In this document: positions 1 to 6,380 of the stretch, piece after piece
Numbering within the stretch: position 1 is the stretch's first letter
Layout of the letters: each line of letters begins with the position of its first letter
Assembly: GCA_024763135.1 (NCBI GenBank)
Contig: JANTGD010000181.1
Location: forward strand, 1 to 7,197
Direction: 5' to 3'
Origin: Thiotrichales bacterium
GTDB lineage: Bacteria > Pseudomonadota > Gammaproteobacteria > UWMA-0217
DNA: 7,197 nucleotides
Program-made: the position numbers and the translations under genes
Notes under the pieces: model-generated
What the model was told of the DNA's origin: nothing
Seen by the model: the letters and a program-made list of their open reading frames with translations, nothing else
Database searches by the model: none

Positions 1-60
1 CTCGACATGGAACAACCATGGCTTCGCAACAATGCCTTGTTCTGAACGCGTGGGTTTGCG

Positions 61-95
61 CTGATATAGACAGTTTGGACTTGTCGGTGTACTAG
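61..95 (+). repeat. 35-bp dispersed repeat, copy A (inverted relative to copy B at 7106-7140)
   Basis: Reading the plus strand, this copy starts CTGATATAGACAGTTTGG and ends CGGTGTACTAG. The reverse complement of 7106-7140 matches it at 32 of 35 positions, with differences at the 7th, 19th and 24th bases. Similarity stops abruptly at the CTGATA end and fades just after CTAG. The two copies face inward toward each other across about 7 kb of core genes. The function is unknown. It could be the end sequence of an insertion element or a small dispersed repeat. Confidence 0.75.
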
Positions 96-260
96 CTTGC
101 AACAACTGATCGGTTCAATTGTACTCGCCACGGATTGAGAGACGAACAACGATTGCTCCAACAGCCGTTTAGATTCAAGTTCAGACACAGAGAAATCGGT
201 TCCTGGTCCACTTCGCAATCCTTGAGTGAATTAAGGAAGCTCAGATTCATTCTGGCGCAA

Positions 261-366
261 AAGATTGTGGTGAAAAATCGTCCAGTTCAAGGCGCGGATC
301 GCGCGTAATAGCTGGCTATTGCGAAGATCCGCAACGCAGAAGTGGGCGATTTTGCACCGCAAGATT
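261..366. mobile_element. 94-bp MITE-like palindrome (267-360) with AAGATT target duplications
   Basis: AAGATT occurs at 261-266 and again at 361-366. Between the two copies lies an imperfect palindrome centred near 313. Its left end reads GTGGTGAAAAATCGTCCA and the reverse complement of its right end reads GCGGTGCAAAATCGCCCA, 15 of 18 identical. Further in, GCGGATC (294-300) pairs with GATCCGC (326-332), and AATAGC (307-312) pairs with GCTATT (315-320) across a two-base loop. Concentric arms with exact 6-bp flanking direct repeats are the pattern expected of a miniature inverted-repeat transposable element. It codes for nothing. It lies 27 bp beyond the ffh stop, so the ffh message would carry a long stem-loop at its 3' end. 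The parent transposon family was not recognised. Confidence 0.65.
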
Positions 367-393
367 CCGTGTTACGTATTGATCAGAGCTTAC

Positions 394-1755
394 TTAAAAT
401 GGCATACCCGGCGGCATCTGCCCCTTCATAGCACGCATCATTTTCTTCATATTTCCCCCTTTGCCAAATTTTTTCATAGCCTTACGCATCTGAAGGTGCT
501 GTTTGAGCAAGCGATTGACTTCCTGAATCTGAGTTCCCGAGCCCATCGCAATCCTGCGTTTGCGCGACCCTTTAATAATGTCGGGGAAGCGCCGTTCCTG
601 GGGTGTCATGGAATTGATGATCGCCACCATTCTATCGAACTGGCGATCGTCGACCTGTTGTTTAACATTGTCGGGAATATTAGCGACACCCGGGAGCTTA
701 TCGAGCAGACCCGTCATACCGCCCATTTTTTTCATTTGGAGCAACTGATCGCGCAAATCTTCCATATCGAAGCTTTTACCTTTCTTGATCTTGCGCGCAA
801 GTTTGGCCGCTTTGTCTTTATCAACCTTTTCTTCTGCCGCCTCAACCAGACTGACGATATCCCCCATGCCCAAAATGCGTGAAGCAATCCGATCGGGATA
901 GAAAGGCTCCAAAGCTGCGCTTTTTTCCCCTACGCCAAGGAACTTGATCGGCTTTCCGGTGATGGCACGTACCGACAGTGCGGCACCGCCACGCGCATCA
1001 CCATCGACCTTAGTCAGCACCACGCCCGTCAACGGTAATGCCTCACCGAACGCCTTCGCGGTATTGGCGGCATCCTGGCCGGTCATGGCATCCACCACAA
1101 ACAATGTCTCTACCGGATGAATGGCGGCATGGATCTGCTTGATCTCATCCATCATTTGGGCATCGATGTGCAAACGTCCCGCTGTATCGACGAGTAAGAC
1201 GTCGACCTGTTGCAAGCGGGCCGCATCGACTGCCTGCTGGGCAATCTTGACAGGGTTCTGCTCAGCTTGAGAGGGAAAAAACGTTGCACCCACTTCGTTT
1301 GCCAGCGTCTGCAGTTGATCGATCGCCGCAGGCCGATACACATCGGTACTGACGACCATGACCGATTTACCGGCTTTTTCCTTTAGCCACCGCGATAATT
1401 TCGCCACGCTGGTCGTTTTACCCGCACCTTGCAGGCCAGCCAGCAACACGACCGCAGGAGGCTGCGTCGCAAGATGCAACGATTCATTGGCCTCCCCCAT
1501 GAGCGCAACCAGTTCATCGTTGACAATTTTAATCAACGCCTGGCCCGGCGTGAGGCTGTTAAGTACTTCTTTGCCAACCGCCCGTTCCTTTACCCGTGCG
1601 ATAAAGTCTTTCACCACCGGCAGGGCAACATCTGCCTCCAGGAGCGCCATGCGGACCTCGCGTAACGCCTCTTGAATATTGTCTTCGGTAATGCGTGCCT
1701 GACCACGCAGTCGTTTGACCGTGGACGTCAGGCGGTCACTTAAGGTATCGAACAT
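394..1755 (-). CDS. ffh: signal recognition particle protein Ffh (SRP54 GTPase)
   Basis: Ffh binds 4.5S RNA and signal sequences emerging from the ribosome. It docks with the receptor FtsY in a GTP-dependent cycle that delivers membrane proteins to SecYEG. The protein is 453 residues, the normal family length. The N domain is about 1-90. The G domain shows GLQGAGKTT (107-115), DVYRPAA (138-144), DTAGR (190-194), TKVDGDARGG (248-257) and GVGE (274-277). The methionine-rich M domain runs from about 330 to the end, with the RNA-binding helix-turn-helix stretch SRKRRIAMGSGT (397-408) and a Met/Lys/Gly-rich tail. The ATG is preceded by GGAAAAGG three bases upstream, and the protein begins with the usual MFDTLSDRL. 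It is transcribed divergently from ypjD. It is not followed by rpsP; a MITE-like palindrome lies just downstream instead. Confidence 0.98.
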   Translation of the reverse strand: MFDTLSDRLTSTVKRLRGQARITEDNIQEALREVRMALLEADVALPVVKDFIARVKERAVGKEVLNSLTPGQALIKIVNDELVALMGEANESLHLATQPPAVVLLAGLQGAGKTTSVAKLSRWLKEKAGKSVMVVSTDVYRPAAIDQLQTLANEVGATFFPSQAEQNPVKIAQQAVDAARLQQVDVLLVDTAGRLHIDAQMMDEIKQIHAAIHPVETLFVVDAMTGQDAANTAKAFGEALPLTGVVLTKVDGDARGGAALSVRAITGKPIKFLGVGEKSAALEPFYPDRIASRILGMGDIVSLVEAAEEKVDKDKAAKLARKIKKGKSFDMEDLRDQLLQMKKMGGMTGLLDKLPGVANIPDNVKQQVDDRQFDRMVAIINSMTPQERRFPDIIKGSRKRRIAMGSGTQIQEVNRLLKQHLQMRKAMKKFGKGGNMKKMMRAMKGQMPPGMPF

Positions 1756-2046
1756 AAGCCTTTTCCAATAACGGGCACTGCTCCCGCCAAATCAGAGGCT
1801 GCCCCTCAATCAGGACAGGCAGCAAGAAGAGGGTTTAGTACTCCAACGTGGCGTTGGGCATCGTGACATTTAGAACCAGTTGCAGTAGATAGCGCCTGAG
1901 CTCAGCAAATTCAAGCTGCGTCTCAGATCGCCGATTCGCGAGCGATAGTAACGCATAATCATAGCGAAAGGCAGGGCACAGACCATGATAAAGTGCGATA
2001 GAATCAAACCCCAGACCAGACCCAACCCTTGTTGCCTTATTTCGCC
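1756..2046. promoter_or_regulatory. divergent ffh / ypjD control region
   Basis: These 291 bases separate two divergent genes and must hold both promoters, but I find no convincing pair of -35 and -10 boxes on either strand. The best ffh candidate, TTGAAT with TATCTA 17 bp on, is weak. Visible structure includes a perfect hairpin CCAACG-TGG-CGTTGG (1843-1857) and GCTGCC (1798-1803) pairing with GGCAGC (1818-1823). Both would lie in the ffh leader if transcription starts upstream of them. A 10-bp palindrome CTGAGCTCAG lies at 1896-1905. A minus-strand frame crossing this region and the start of ypjD does not look like a gene. Confidence 0.5.
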
Positions 2047-2853
2047 ATGCCCATCCTGCTCAATTTGCTCACAGTCGGCGGCTACCTTCTCACCAGCACG
2101 TTGATATATCTTCATGTCATAACCACCCCCCGGCTTCGGGTCACCCCCCTGCAAATTAAAACCGCCTGGGGTGCGACACTTGCTCTACATGCTGTGGTTC
2201 TCTGGCCCGTTCTGGTCACACCCGCCGGGCTGGATGTCACCATCGTCAACTCGCTGTCGCTGATCGCCTGGCTGGTTTCCTTGTTACTCTTTTTAGCCAG
2301 TTTCAAAGATAATATGGAGGCATTGGCGCTTTCCATCCTTCCCCTAGCCGCCATTGCGCTGCTCATCGATGCGGCATTTCCGAGTTTCGATACCCGGCTC
2401 GTCGAATCCGGCCATGGGGTAGAGTGGCATGTTTTAACCTCATTACTGGCATTTTCACTGTTGTTCATTGCCGCAGTACAAGCACTGCTGATTGCCTGGC
2501 TGGACCATCGTTTACGTCATCGCCAACTCACCGGCTGGACACAGCACCTCCCCCCCTTGCAACACATGGAGCGATTTCTGTTTCATTTAATCGCGGTGGG
2601 TTTTGCGCTTTTGAGTGCATCATTGCTTACGGGCTGGCTGTTTCTCGAAGACATGTTTGCACAACATCTACTGCACAAGACTGTGCTCTCAATCCTCGCA
2701 TGGTTCGTGTTCGGCATTCTGCTGTTGGGGCGCTGGCTGGCGGGCTGGCGCGGTCGCACCTCGATTCGCTGGACTTTGGCCGGCTTTACGCTGCTGCTGC
2801 TGGCCTATTTCGGCAGTAAACTGGTTATTGAAGTCATATTGGATCGCAAATAG
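2047..2853 (+). CDS. ypjD: YpjD-like inner-membrane protein of the CcsA / cytochrome c assembly superfamily
   Basis: This is a 268-residue polytopic membrane protein with about eight hydrophobic segments. It resembles E. coli YpjD in length, in gene position next to ffh and in its C-terminal signature: HK (210-211), SILAWFVF, GWRGR (233-237) and LAYFGS (252-257). The superfamily includes CcmC and CcsA, which handle heme for cytochrome c maturation. The tryptophan-rich WWD heme motif of those proteins is not seen here, so heme handling is not shown. Conserved histidines at about 48, 128 and 210 could be ligands (inference). The ATG at 2047 was chosen because it aligns with the start of YpjD. 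TTG codons at 2029 and 2032 would add a few residues. No clear Shine-Dalgarno precedes any of these starts. It is first in a tight run with the CorB-type gene and radA. Confidence 0.85.
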   Translation: MPILLNLLTVGGYLLTSTLIYLHVITTPRLRVTPLQIKTAWGATLALHAVVLWPVLVTPAGLDVTIVNSLSLIAWLVSLLLFLASFKDNMEALALSILPLAAIALLIDAAFPSFDTRLVESGHGVEWHVLTSLLAFSLLFIAAVQALLIAWLDHRLRHRQLTGWTQHLPPLQHMERFLFHLIAVGFALLSASLLTGWLFLEDMFAQHLLHKTVLSILAWFVFGILLLGRWLAGWRGRTSIRWTLAGFTLLLLAYFGSKLVIEVILDRK

Positions 2854-2857
2854 GACG
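2851..2857 (+). promoter_or_regulatory. ribosome binding site overlapping the ypjD stop, deciding the TTG start at 2866
   Basis: TAGGACG contains the ypjD stop TAG and an AGGA core (2852-2855), ten bases before TTG at 2866. No in-frame ATG gives a sensible start, because the first hydrophobic segment begins within a few residues of this TTG. The layout suggests that ribosomes ending ypjD help start the next gene. Confidence 0.6.
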
Positions 2858-2865
2858 CTATTGCC

Positions 2866-4146
2866 TTGGCCAACCTCCCTCTGAGCTTTTTGATCGCTCT
2901 ATTGTTCGTCCTGCTCGGACTATCAGCGTTCTTTTCAGGGTCTGAAACCGCCCTAATGTCCCTCAACCGCTATCGGCTCAAGCACTTGGCCAACAGTGGG
3001 CATGCGGGGGCCCGTAGAGCCTATCGCCTTCTGCAAGCGCCGGATCGGCTCATAGGTTTGATCCTGCTGGGCAACAACCTGGTCAACATTGTCATTACCC
3101 AGCTGGCAACCTTCATTGGGCTGCGCCTGTTTGGAGACGCGGGTATTGCGTTGGCCACAGGGATTCTCACCCTGTTACTGTTGATTTTCGCCGAGGTGGC
3201 GCCGAAAACTCTGGGCGCCCTGCATTCCGAGCGCTTCGCGTTTCCTGCGGCATTCATATACGTACCACTGTTGAAATTGGCATACCCATTGGTATGGCTC
3301 ATCAATTTGTTTGCCAATGGCCTGTTATCACTCCTTGGTGTACCCACAAACACCCTGCAAGGCCACGCCTTGAGCCACGAAGAACTCAAAGCCGTCGTCA
3401 CCGAAGCTGGCAGCCGCATCCATGCTAGCCATCAGAATATGCTGCTGCGCGTGCTCGACCTTGAAGAAGCCAGCGTGAAAGATGTGATGGTCCCCCGCAA
3501 CGAGATCGACGGCATCGATCTCGAAGAAAGCTGGGAGGAGATCGAGCAGCATTTGCGACGAGCCCAACACACGCGCCTGCCTGTGTATCGCGGCAACATT
3601 AACAATGTGGTTGGTTACTTACATATGCGCCGCATCATCGACGATCTCGCCAATGATACGCTCACGCGCGACACGATCGAAGAACATATGCGTAAACCCT
3701 ACTTCATCCCCGAAAGCACCTCGCTCACGCAACAACTCCTGAACTTTAAAAAAGAGCGCCGCCGGCATGCCCTGGTCGTCGATGAATATGGAGACATTGT
3801 CGGCTTGGTGTCTCTGGAAGACCTCTTAGGCGAGATCGTGGGTGAGTTCGCTTATGACTCGGGATTGAGCCTGGAAATCCATCCGCAACCCGATGGCAGT
3901 TACATCCTCGACGGCAGCCTCACGATTCGCGAGGTCAACCGCGCCCTGAACACAGAATTACCTAGCGATGGGCCTCGGACGATCAATGGGCTACTACTCG
4001 AGTACCTGGAAGCCATTCCCGAGTCGCCCACCTCGGTCCTGATCGCCGGCTATCCCTTCGAAATCATCAAAACCACCCGCAACGCTATCGTCACAGTAAA
4101 GCTGATGCCCCGCCTGGCCACCGAAGAAAATGGAGAGCTGGACTGA
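2866..4146 (+). CDS. CorB-type CNNM/CBS membrane protein (HlyC/CorC family, YfjD-like)
   Basis: This 426-residue protein has the full CorB/YfjD arrangement. A CNNM membrane domain (about 1-190) contains SGSETAL (24-30), GNNLVNI (69-75) and AEVAPKT (109-115). It is followed by paired CBS domains (about 203-330), with DVMVPRNEI near 206-214, VVDEYGDIVGLVSLEDLLGE (304-323), and a C-terminal CorC/HlyC domain (about 338-415). Family members are Mg2+ transporters or resistance factors, with CBS domains that bind ATP-Mg. Transport of Mg2+ or Co2+ is inferred from family, not shown. Translation probably starts at TTG, guided by a Shine-Dalgarno in the ypjD stop. The stop overlaps the radA start by one base. 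E. coli yfjD also sits beside ypjD, so the pair is conserved. The hemolysin label often given to this family is misleading. Confidence 0.93.
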   Translation: MANLPLSFLIALLFVLLGLSAFFSGSETALMSLNRYRLKHLANSGHAGARRAYRLLQAPDRLIGLILLGNNLVNIVITQLATFIGLRLFGDAGIALATGILTLLLLIFAEVAPKTLGALHSERFAFPAAFIYVPLLKLAYPLVWLINLFANGLLSLLGVPTNTLQGHALSHEELKAVVTEAGSRIHASHQNMLLRVLDLEEASVKDVMVPRNEIDGIDLEESWEEIEQHLRRAQHTRLPVYRGNINNVVGYLHMRRIIDDLANDTLTRDTIEEHMRKPYFIPESTSLTQQLLNFKKERRRHALVVDEYGDIVGLVSLEDLLGEIVGEFAYDSGLSLEIHPQPDGSYILDGSLTIREVNRALNTELPSDGPRTINGLLLEYLEAIPESPTSVLIAGYPFEIIKTTRNAIVTVKLMPRLATEENGELD

Positions 4147-5510
4147 TGGCCGCCAAACCAAAACGCCAATACCGCTGTCGTGAATGCGGTGCTTTGCATC
4201 AAAAATGGATGGGGCAATGCCCCGAGTGTGGCGCCTGGAACTCGATTGAAGAAGAATCGGGGCCCGTTATCACTCGTCAAACGGGTAATCGCTTTGCTGG
4301 CTACGCGGGCAGCAGTAAGGTTCAAGACCTCGCCGATGTCGATCTTGGCGAAGCACCCCGCACCTCCAGTGGTCTGAGCGAACTGGACCGCGTATTGGGC
4401 GGCGGTATTGTCAACGGCTCCGTCACGCTGATTGGTGGAGACCCGGGAATTGGTAAGTCAACCTTACTAATCCAAACCCTGACTCAGCTGGTGGGGCTGC
4501 CTACTCTCTACGTATCCGGCGAAGAGTCTCCGCAGCAGATCAGTCTACGGGCGCAGCGTTTGGGCCTGCCGACCGAACACCTGAAACTGCTTACTGAAAC
4601 CTGCGTCGAGCAGATTATTGCGACCATTTTAGGAACCCGTCCGGCGGTTGTGGTGATCGACTCTATACAGACCTTATTCACACAGGAACTGCAATCGGCA
4701 CCGGGCGCGGTGGCTCAGGTCCGGGATACCGCCGCCCAGTTGGTGAGAATGGCCAAACAACAGCACATTTCACTGTTTCTCGTCGGACATGTCACCAAAG
4801 AAGGCACTCTCGCGGGCCCGAGAGTCCTTGAGCATATGGTCGATACCGTCCTGTATTTCGAAGGTGATCCCAGCGGCCGGTACCGCGTTTTGCGCGCGGT
4901 GAAAAATCGCTTTGGCGCAGTCAATGAACTGGGCGTGTTTGTAATGACAGAAACCGGGCTGCGTCCGGTAAACAACCCCTCCGCCATATTCCTATCCCGA
5001 CACGAGGCGCCGGTAGCCGGCAGCATTGTCATGGTCACGCGCGAAGGCACCCGGCCTCTGCTGGTAGAGGTGCAAGCACTGGTGACCGAATCTCATGCCG
5101 CCCAACCACGTCGCGTCACCGTGGGACTGGAGCAAAACCGCCTCGCAATTCTGCTTGCAGTCATTCAACGCCATGGTGGCTTGGCGATGTATGATCAGGA
5201 TGTGTTCATTAACGTCGTTGGGGGCGTTAAAATTTCTGAAACAGCCGCAGATCTCCCGGTGCTGATGGCCGCCCTATCCAGCTTTCGAGATCGACCCTTG
5301 CCCACCCGCTTGATCAGTTTTGGTGAGATTGGTCTAGCGGGTGAAATCCGTCCCGTCGCGCATGGGGAAGAACGCATTAAAGAAGCCGCGAAACACGGTT
5401 TCACCCAGGCCTTGATCCCTGCCGCCAACGCCCCAAGAAAACCAATCGAAGGCATGGAGATCCAAGCGATCAAGCGCGTCCAGGATATTATGCAGCTGGA
5501 TTGGTTTTAG
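4146..5510 (+). CDS. radA: DNA repair protein RadA (Sms), RecA-like branch-migration ATPase
   Basis: RadA is a hexameric DnaB-like/RecA-like motor that extends heteroduplex and processes recombination intermediates during repair. At 454 residues it is full length. The N-terminal zinc finger has Cys11, Cys14, Cys25 and Cys28. The ATPase core has Walker A GGDPGIGKST (97-106), Walker B-type VVVIDSIQT (168-176) and the RadA-specific KNRFG motif (253-257). The C-terminal Lon-protease-like domain spans about 280-454. Its ATG overlaps the stop of the CorB-type gene as TGATG, and GGAG at 4132-4135 lies ten bases before it, so coupled translation is likely. I see no functional reason for pairing with a CorB-type protein, and the two probably just share a transcript. 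An 89-bp gap separates it from bolA. Confidence 0.97.
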   Translation: MAAKPKRQYRCRECGALHQKWMGQCPECGAWNSIEEESGPVITRQTGNRFAGYAGSSKVQDLADVDLGEAPRTSSGLSELDRVLGGGIVNGSVTLIGGDPGIGKSTLLIQTLTQLVGLPTLYVSGEESPQQISLRAQRLGLPTEHLKLLTETCVEQIIATILGTRPAVVVIDSIQTLFTQELQSAPGAVAQVRDTAAQLVRMAKQQHISLFLVGHVTKEGTLAGPRVLEHMVDTVLYFEGDPSGRYRVLRAVKNRFGAVNELGVFVMTETGLRPVNNPSAIFLSRHEAPVAGSIVMVTREGTRPLLVEVQALVTESHAAQPRRVTVGLEQNRLAILLAVIQRHGGLAMYDQDVFINVVGGVKISETAADLPVLMAALSSFRDRPLPTRLISFGEIGLAGEIRPVAHGEERIKEAAKHGFTQALIPAANAPRKPIEGMEIQAIKRVQDIMQLDWF

Positions 5511-5599
5511 CCAAATGCTCATTATGCTTAAATCGGCAGAGTAAGCGCACAGCTACCAACCCATAGCAAGCGTTTGAACACACCTACAGGTAATTTGAT

Positions 5600-5917
5600 A
5601 TGAACATGCAAGAAGTCATCGAACAGCGTTTAACCGAAACTTTGGATCCAGTCTTTGTCGAGGTCGTGGATGAAACGCATATGCACAATGTGCCAAGCAA
5701 CGCACAATCACACTTTAAATTGACGGTGGTCAGCCCCGAATTCGAAGGCAAAACCCTGCTTCAACAGCATCGCCTGGTGAATGAAGTCTTGGCTACCGAG
5801 ATCCCCAAGATCCACGCATTGGCCATACACACCTACACCCCTGACGAATGGTTCGAACGCGCGGGACAAGCACCTGCCAGCCCTCAATGTATGGGCGGGA
5901 GCAAACCGAGCAGCTGA
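5600..5917 (+). CDS. bolA: BolA family protein
   Basis: This 105-residue protein is close to E. coli BolA in length and pattern. It has the EVVDET.MHNVP segment (21-32), a SHFK strand (37-40), the HRLVNEVL helix (57-64), the ALAIHTYTPDEW stretch (73-84) with the family-typical histidine His77, and a C-terminal SPQCMGG (94-100) like the SPPC tail of true BolA. BolA proteins partner with monothiol glutaredoxins to bind a [2Fe-2S] cluster, and E. coli BolA also acts in stress morphology and gene control. The ATG at 5600 has AGG (5588-5590) nine bases upstream. A second ATG two codons on is a less well-spaced alternative. The 89-bp gap after radA could hold its own promoter, but none is clear. 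A small zinc-ribbon gene follows two bases after the stop. Confidence 0.93.
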   Translation: MNMQEVIEQRLTETLDPVFVEVVDETHMHNVPSNAQSHFKLTVVSPEFEGKTLLQQHRLVNEVLATEIPKIHALAIHTYTPDEWFERAGQAPASPQCMGGSKPSS

Positions 5918-5919
5918 AC

Positions 5920-6105
5920 ATGAGCAATGTAGTGCAGTTCCGCAAACCGACACTGAAACAGCGGCACAAAGGCAAGACCTTGTGCCGTAGCGGCTTTCAT
6001 CGGTGGGAAATCAAACAAGCGAAGCAGTTTGACGTGAAACAGGGGCGTTTGGTAACGCTCTATCAATGCACACGGTGTGGCGAAACAAAAGTTCAAGCCG
6101 AGTAA
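5920..6105 (+). CDS. small putative zinc-ribbon protein of unknown function
   Basis: This gene encodes 61 basic residues starting MSNVVQFRKP. A CRSGFHRW segment (Cys22, His27) is followed by CTRCG (Cys50, Cys53), a C-H-C-C arrangement that could bind one zinc ion. The family was not recognised by name. The conserved-looking knuckles and the two-base gap after bolA argue that it is real and co-translated with bolA. The frame is open further upstream: ATG at 5887 would add 11 residues overlapping bolA, and 5848 would add 24. I prefer 5920 because it directly follows the bolA stop and gives a natural N-terminus, but its Shine-Dalgarno is poor. A nucleic-acid or protein-binding role is a guess. 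Confidence 0.7.
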   Translation: MSNVVQFRKPTLKQRHKGKTLCRSGFHRWEIKQAKQFDVKQGRLVTLYQCTRCGETKVQAE

Positions 6106-6122
6106 TCAGGCTTAGCAACCTA

Positions 6123-6287
6123 TTATATTTCAATCATTTCGAAATCTTCCTTGGTCGTTCCACATTCCGGGCAGACCCAATTCAAGGGTATGTCCTCCCA
6201 GCGTGTTCCGGGCTCGATCCCTTCTTCAGGCAAGCCTTTCTCCTCTTCATAGACAAAACCGCAGATTACGCACATATAACTTTTCAT
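6123..6287 (-). CDS. rubredoxin
   Basis: This is a complete 54-residue rubredoxin, a small soluble one-iron electron carrier. The four iron ligands are Cys6 and Cys9 in CVICG and Cys39 and Cys42 in CPECG. The typical core is present: GFVYEEEKG (10-18), IEPGTRWEDIP (24-34), then W37 and the DFE ending. Family roles include feeding electrons to alkane hydroxylases and to oxygen- or peroxide-reducing enzymes. No partner gene such as a rubredoxin reductase is nearby, so its role here is open. The ATG has AAAGGGG (6292-6298) four bases upstream. It converges with the zinc-ribbon gene, with 17 bases between the stops. A longer plus-strand frame over it is only its shadow. Confidence 0.95.
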   Translation of the reverse strand: MKSYMCVICGFVYEEEKGLPEEGIEPGTRWEDIPLNWVCPECGTTKEDFEMIEI

Positions 6288-6328
6288 CTGGCCCCTTTCT
6301 TCGTGAATCGCAACTCCATGGGGACGAG

Positions 6329-6359
6329 ATTATAGCTGACCAAAGCTGAACAAACGCAA
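6329..6359 (-). promoter_or_regulatory. predicted sigma70-type promoter of the rubredoxin gene with tandem 10-bp repeat
   Basis: On the minus strand a perfect TATAAT lies at 6329-6334, about 40 bases before the rubredoxin ATG. The nearest -35 candidate, TTGCGT (6354-6359), is poor and 19 bp away. The spacer instead holds two adjacent 10-bp units, TTGTTCAGCT and TTGGTCAGCT (6334-6353 on the plus strand), 9 of 10 identical and abutting the -10 box. A weak -35 with repeats one helical turn apart suggests that an activator may bind there (inference). Confidence 0.55.
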
Positions 6360-6380
6360 CTGAATACATCCATCGGGAGG

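Larger units (their letters stand above)
1..393. other. gene-free region downstream of ffh, repeat-bearing
   Basis: No reading frame here has both a credible start and a protein-like composition. A frame on the plus strand is open from base 3 to the TAG at 93-95, but it is short, enters from outside the window and gave no recognisable protein. The stretch holds a 35-bp repeat copy (61-95) and a 94-bp palindromic element with flanking direct repeats (261-366). The ffh transcript must end in or beyond this region. No classical GC-stem plus T-run terminator is visible, although the palindrome could serve as one. The rpsP gene that follows ffh in many gammaproteobacteria is not here. Confidence 0.7.

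Noticed and set aside
294..332. Classical rho-independent terminator for ffh
   Set aside because: The stem is interrupted by internal mismatches and is not followed directly by a T-run on the minus strand. The flanking 6-bp duplications fit an inserted element better, though a terminator role is not excluded.
319..882. Plus-strand frame of 187 codons
   Set aside because: It is antisense to the ffh M domain and starts inside the MITE-like palindrome. The protein is a His/Phe-rich shadow with no family match I recognise.
1870..2154. Minus-strand frame of 94 codons across the ffh-ypjD gap
   Set aside because: Its first third is antisense to ypjD, it has no clear ribosome binding site, and the rest has no recognisable domain. 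It most likely reflects chance opening in the control region.
6085..6116. Terminator between the zinc-ribbon gene and rubredoxin (AAGCC ... GGCTT)
   Set aside because: The stem has only five base pairs, a nine-base loop and no T-run.
6066..6335. Plus-strand frame of 89 codons over the rubredoxin region
   Set aside because: It is the shadow of the minus-strand rubredoxin, whose four cysteines and core motifs are unmistakable.
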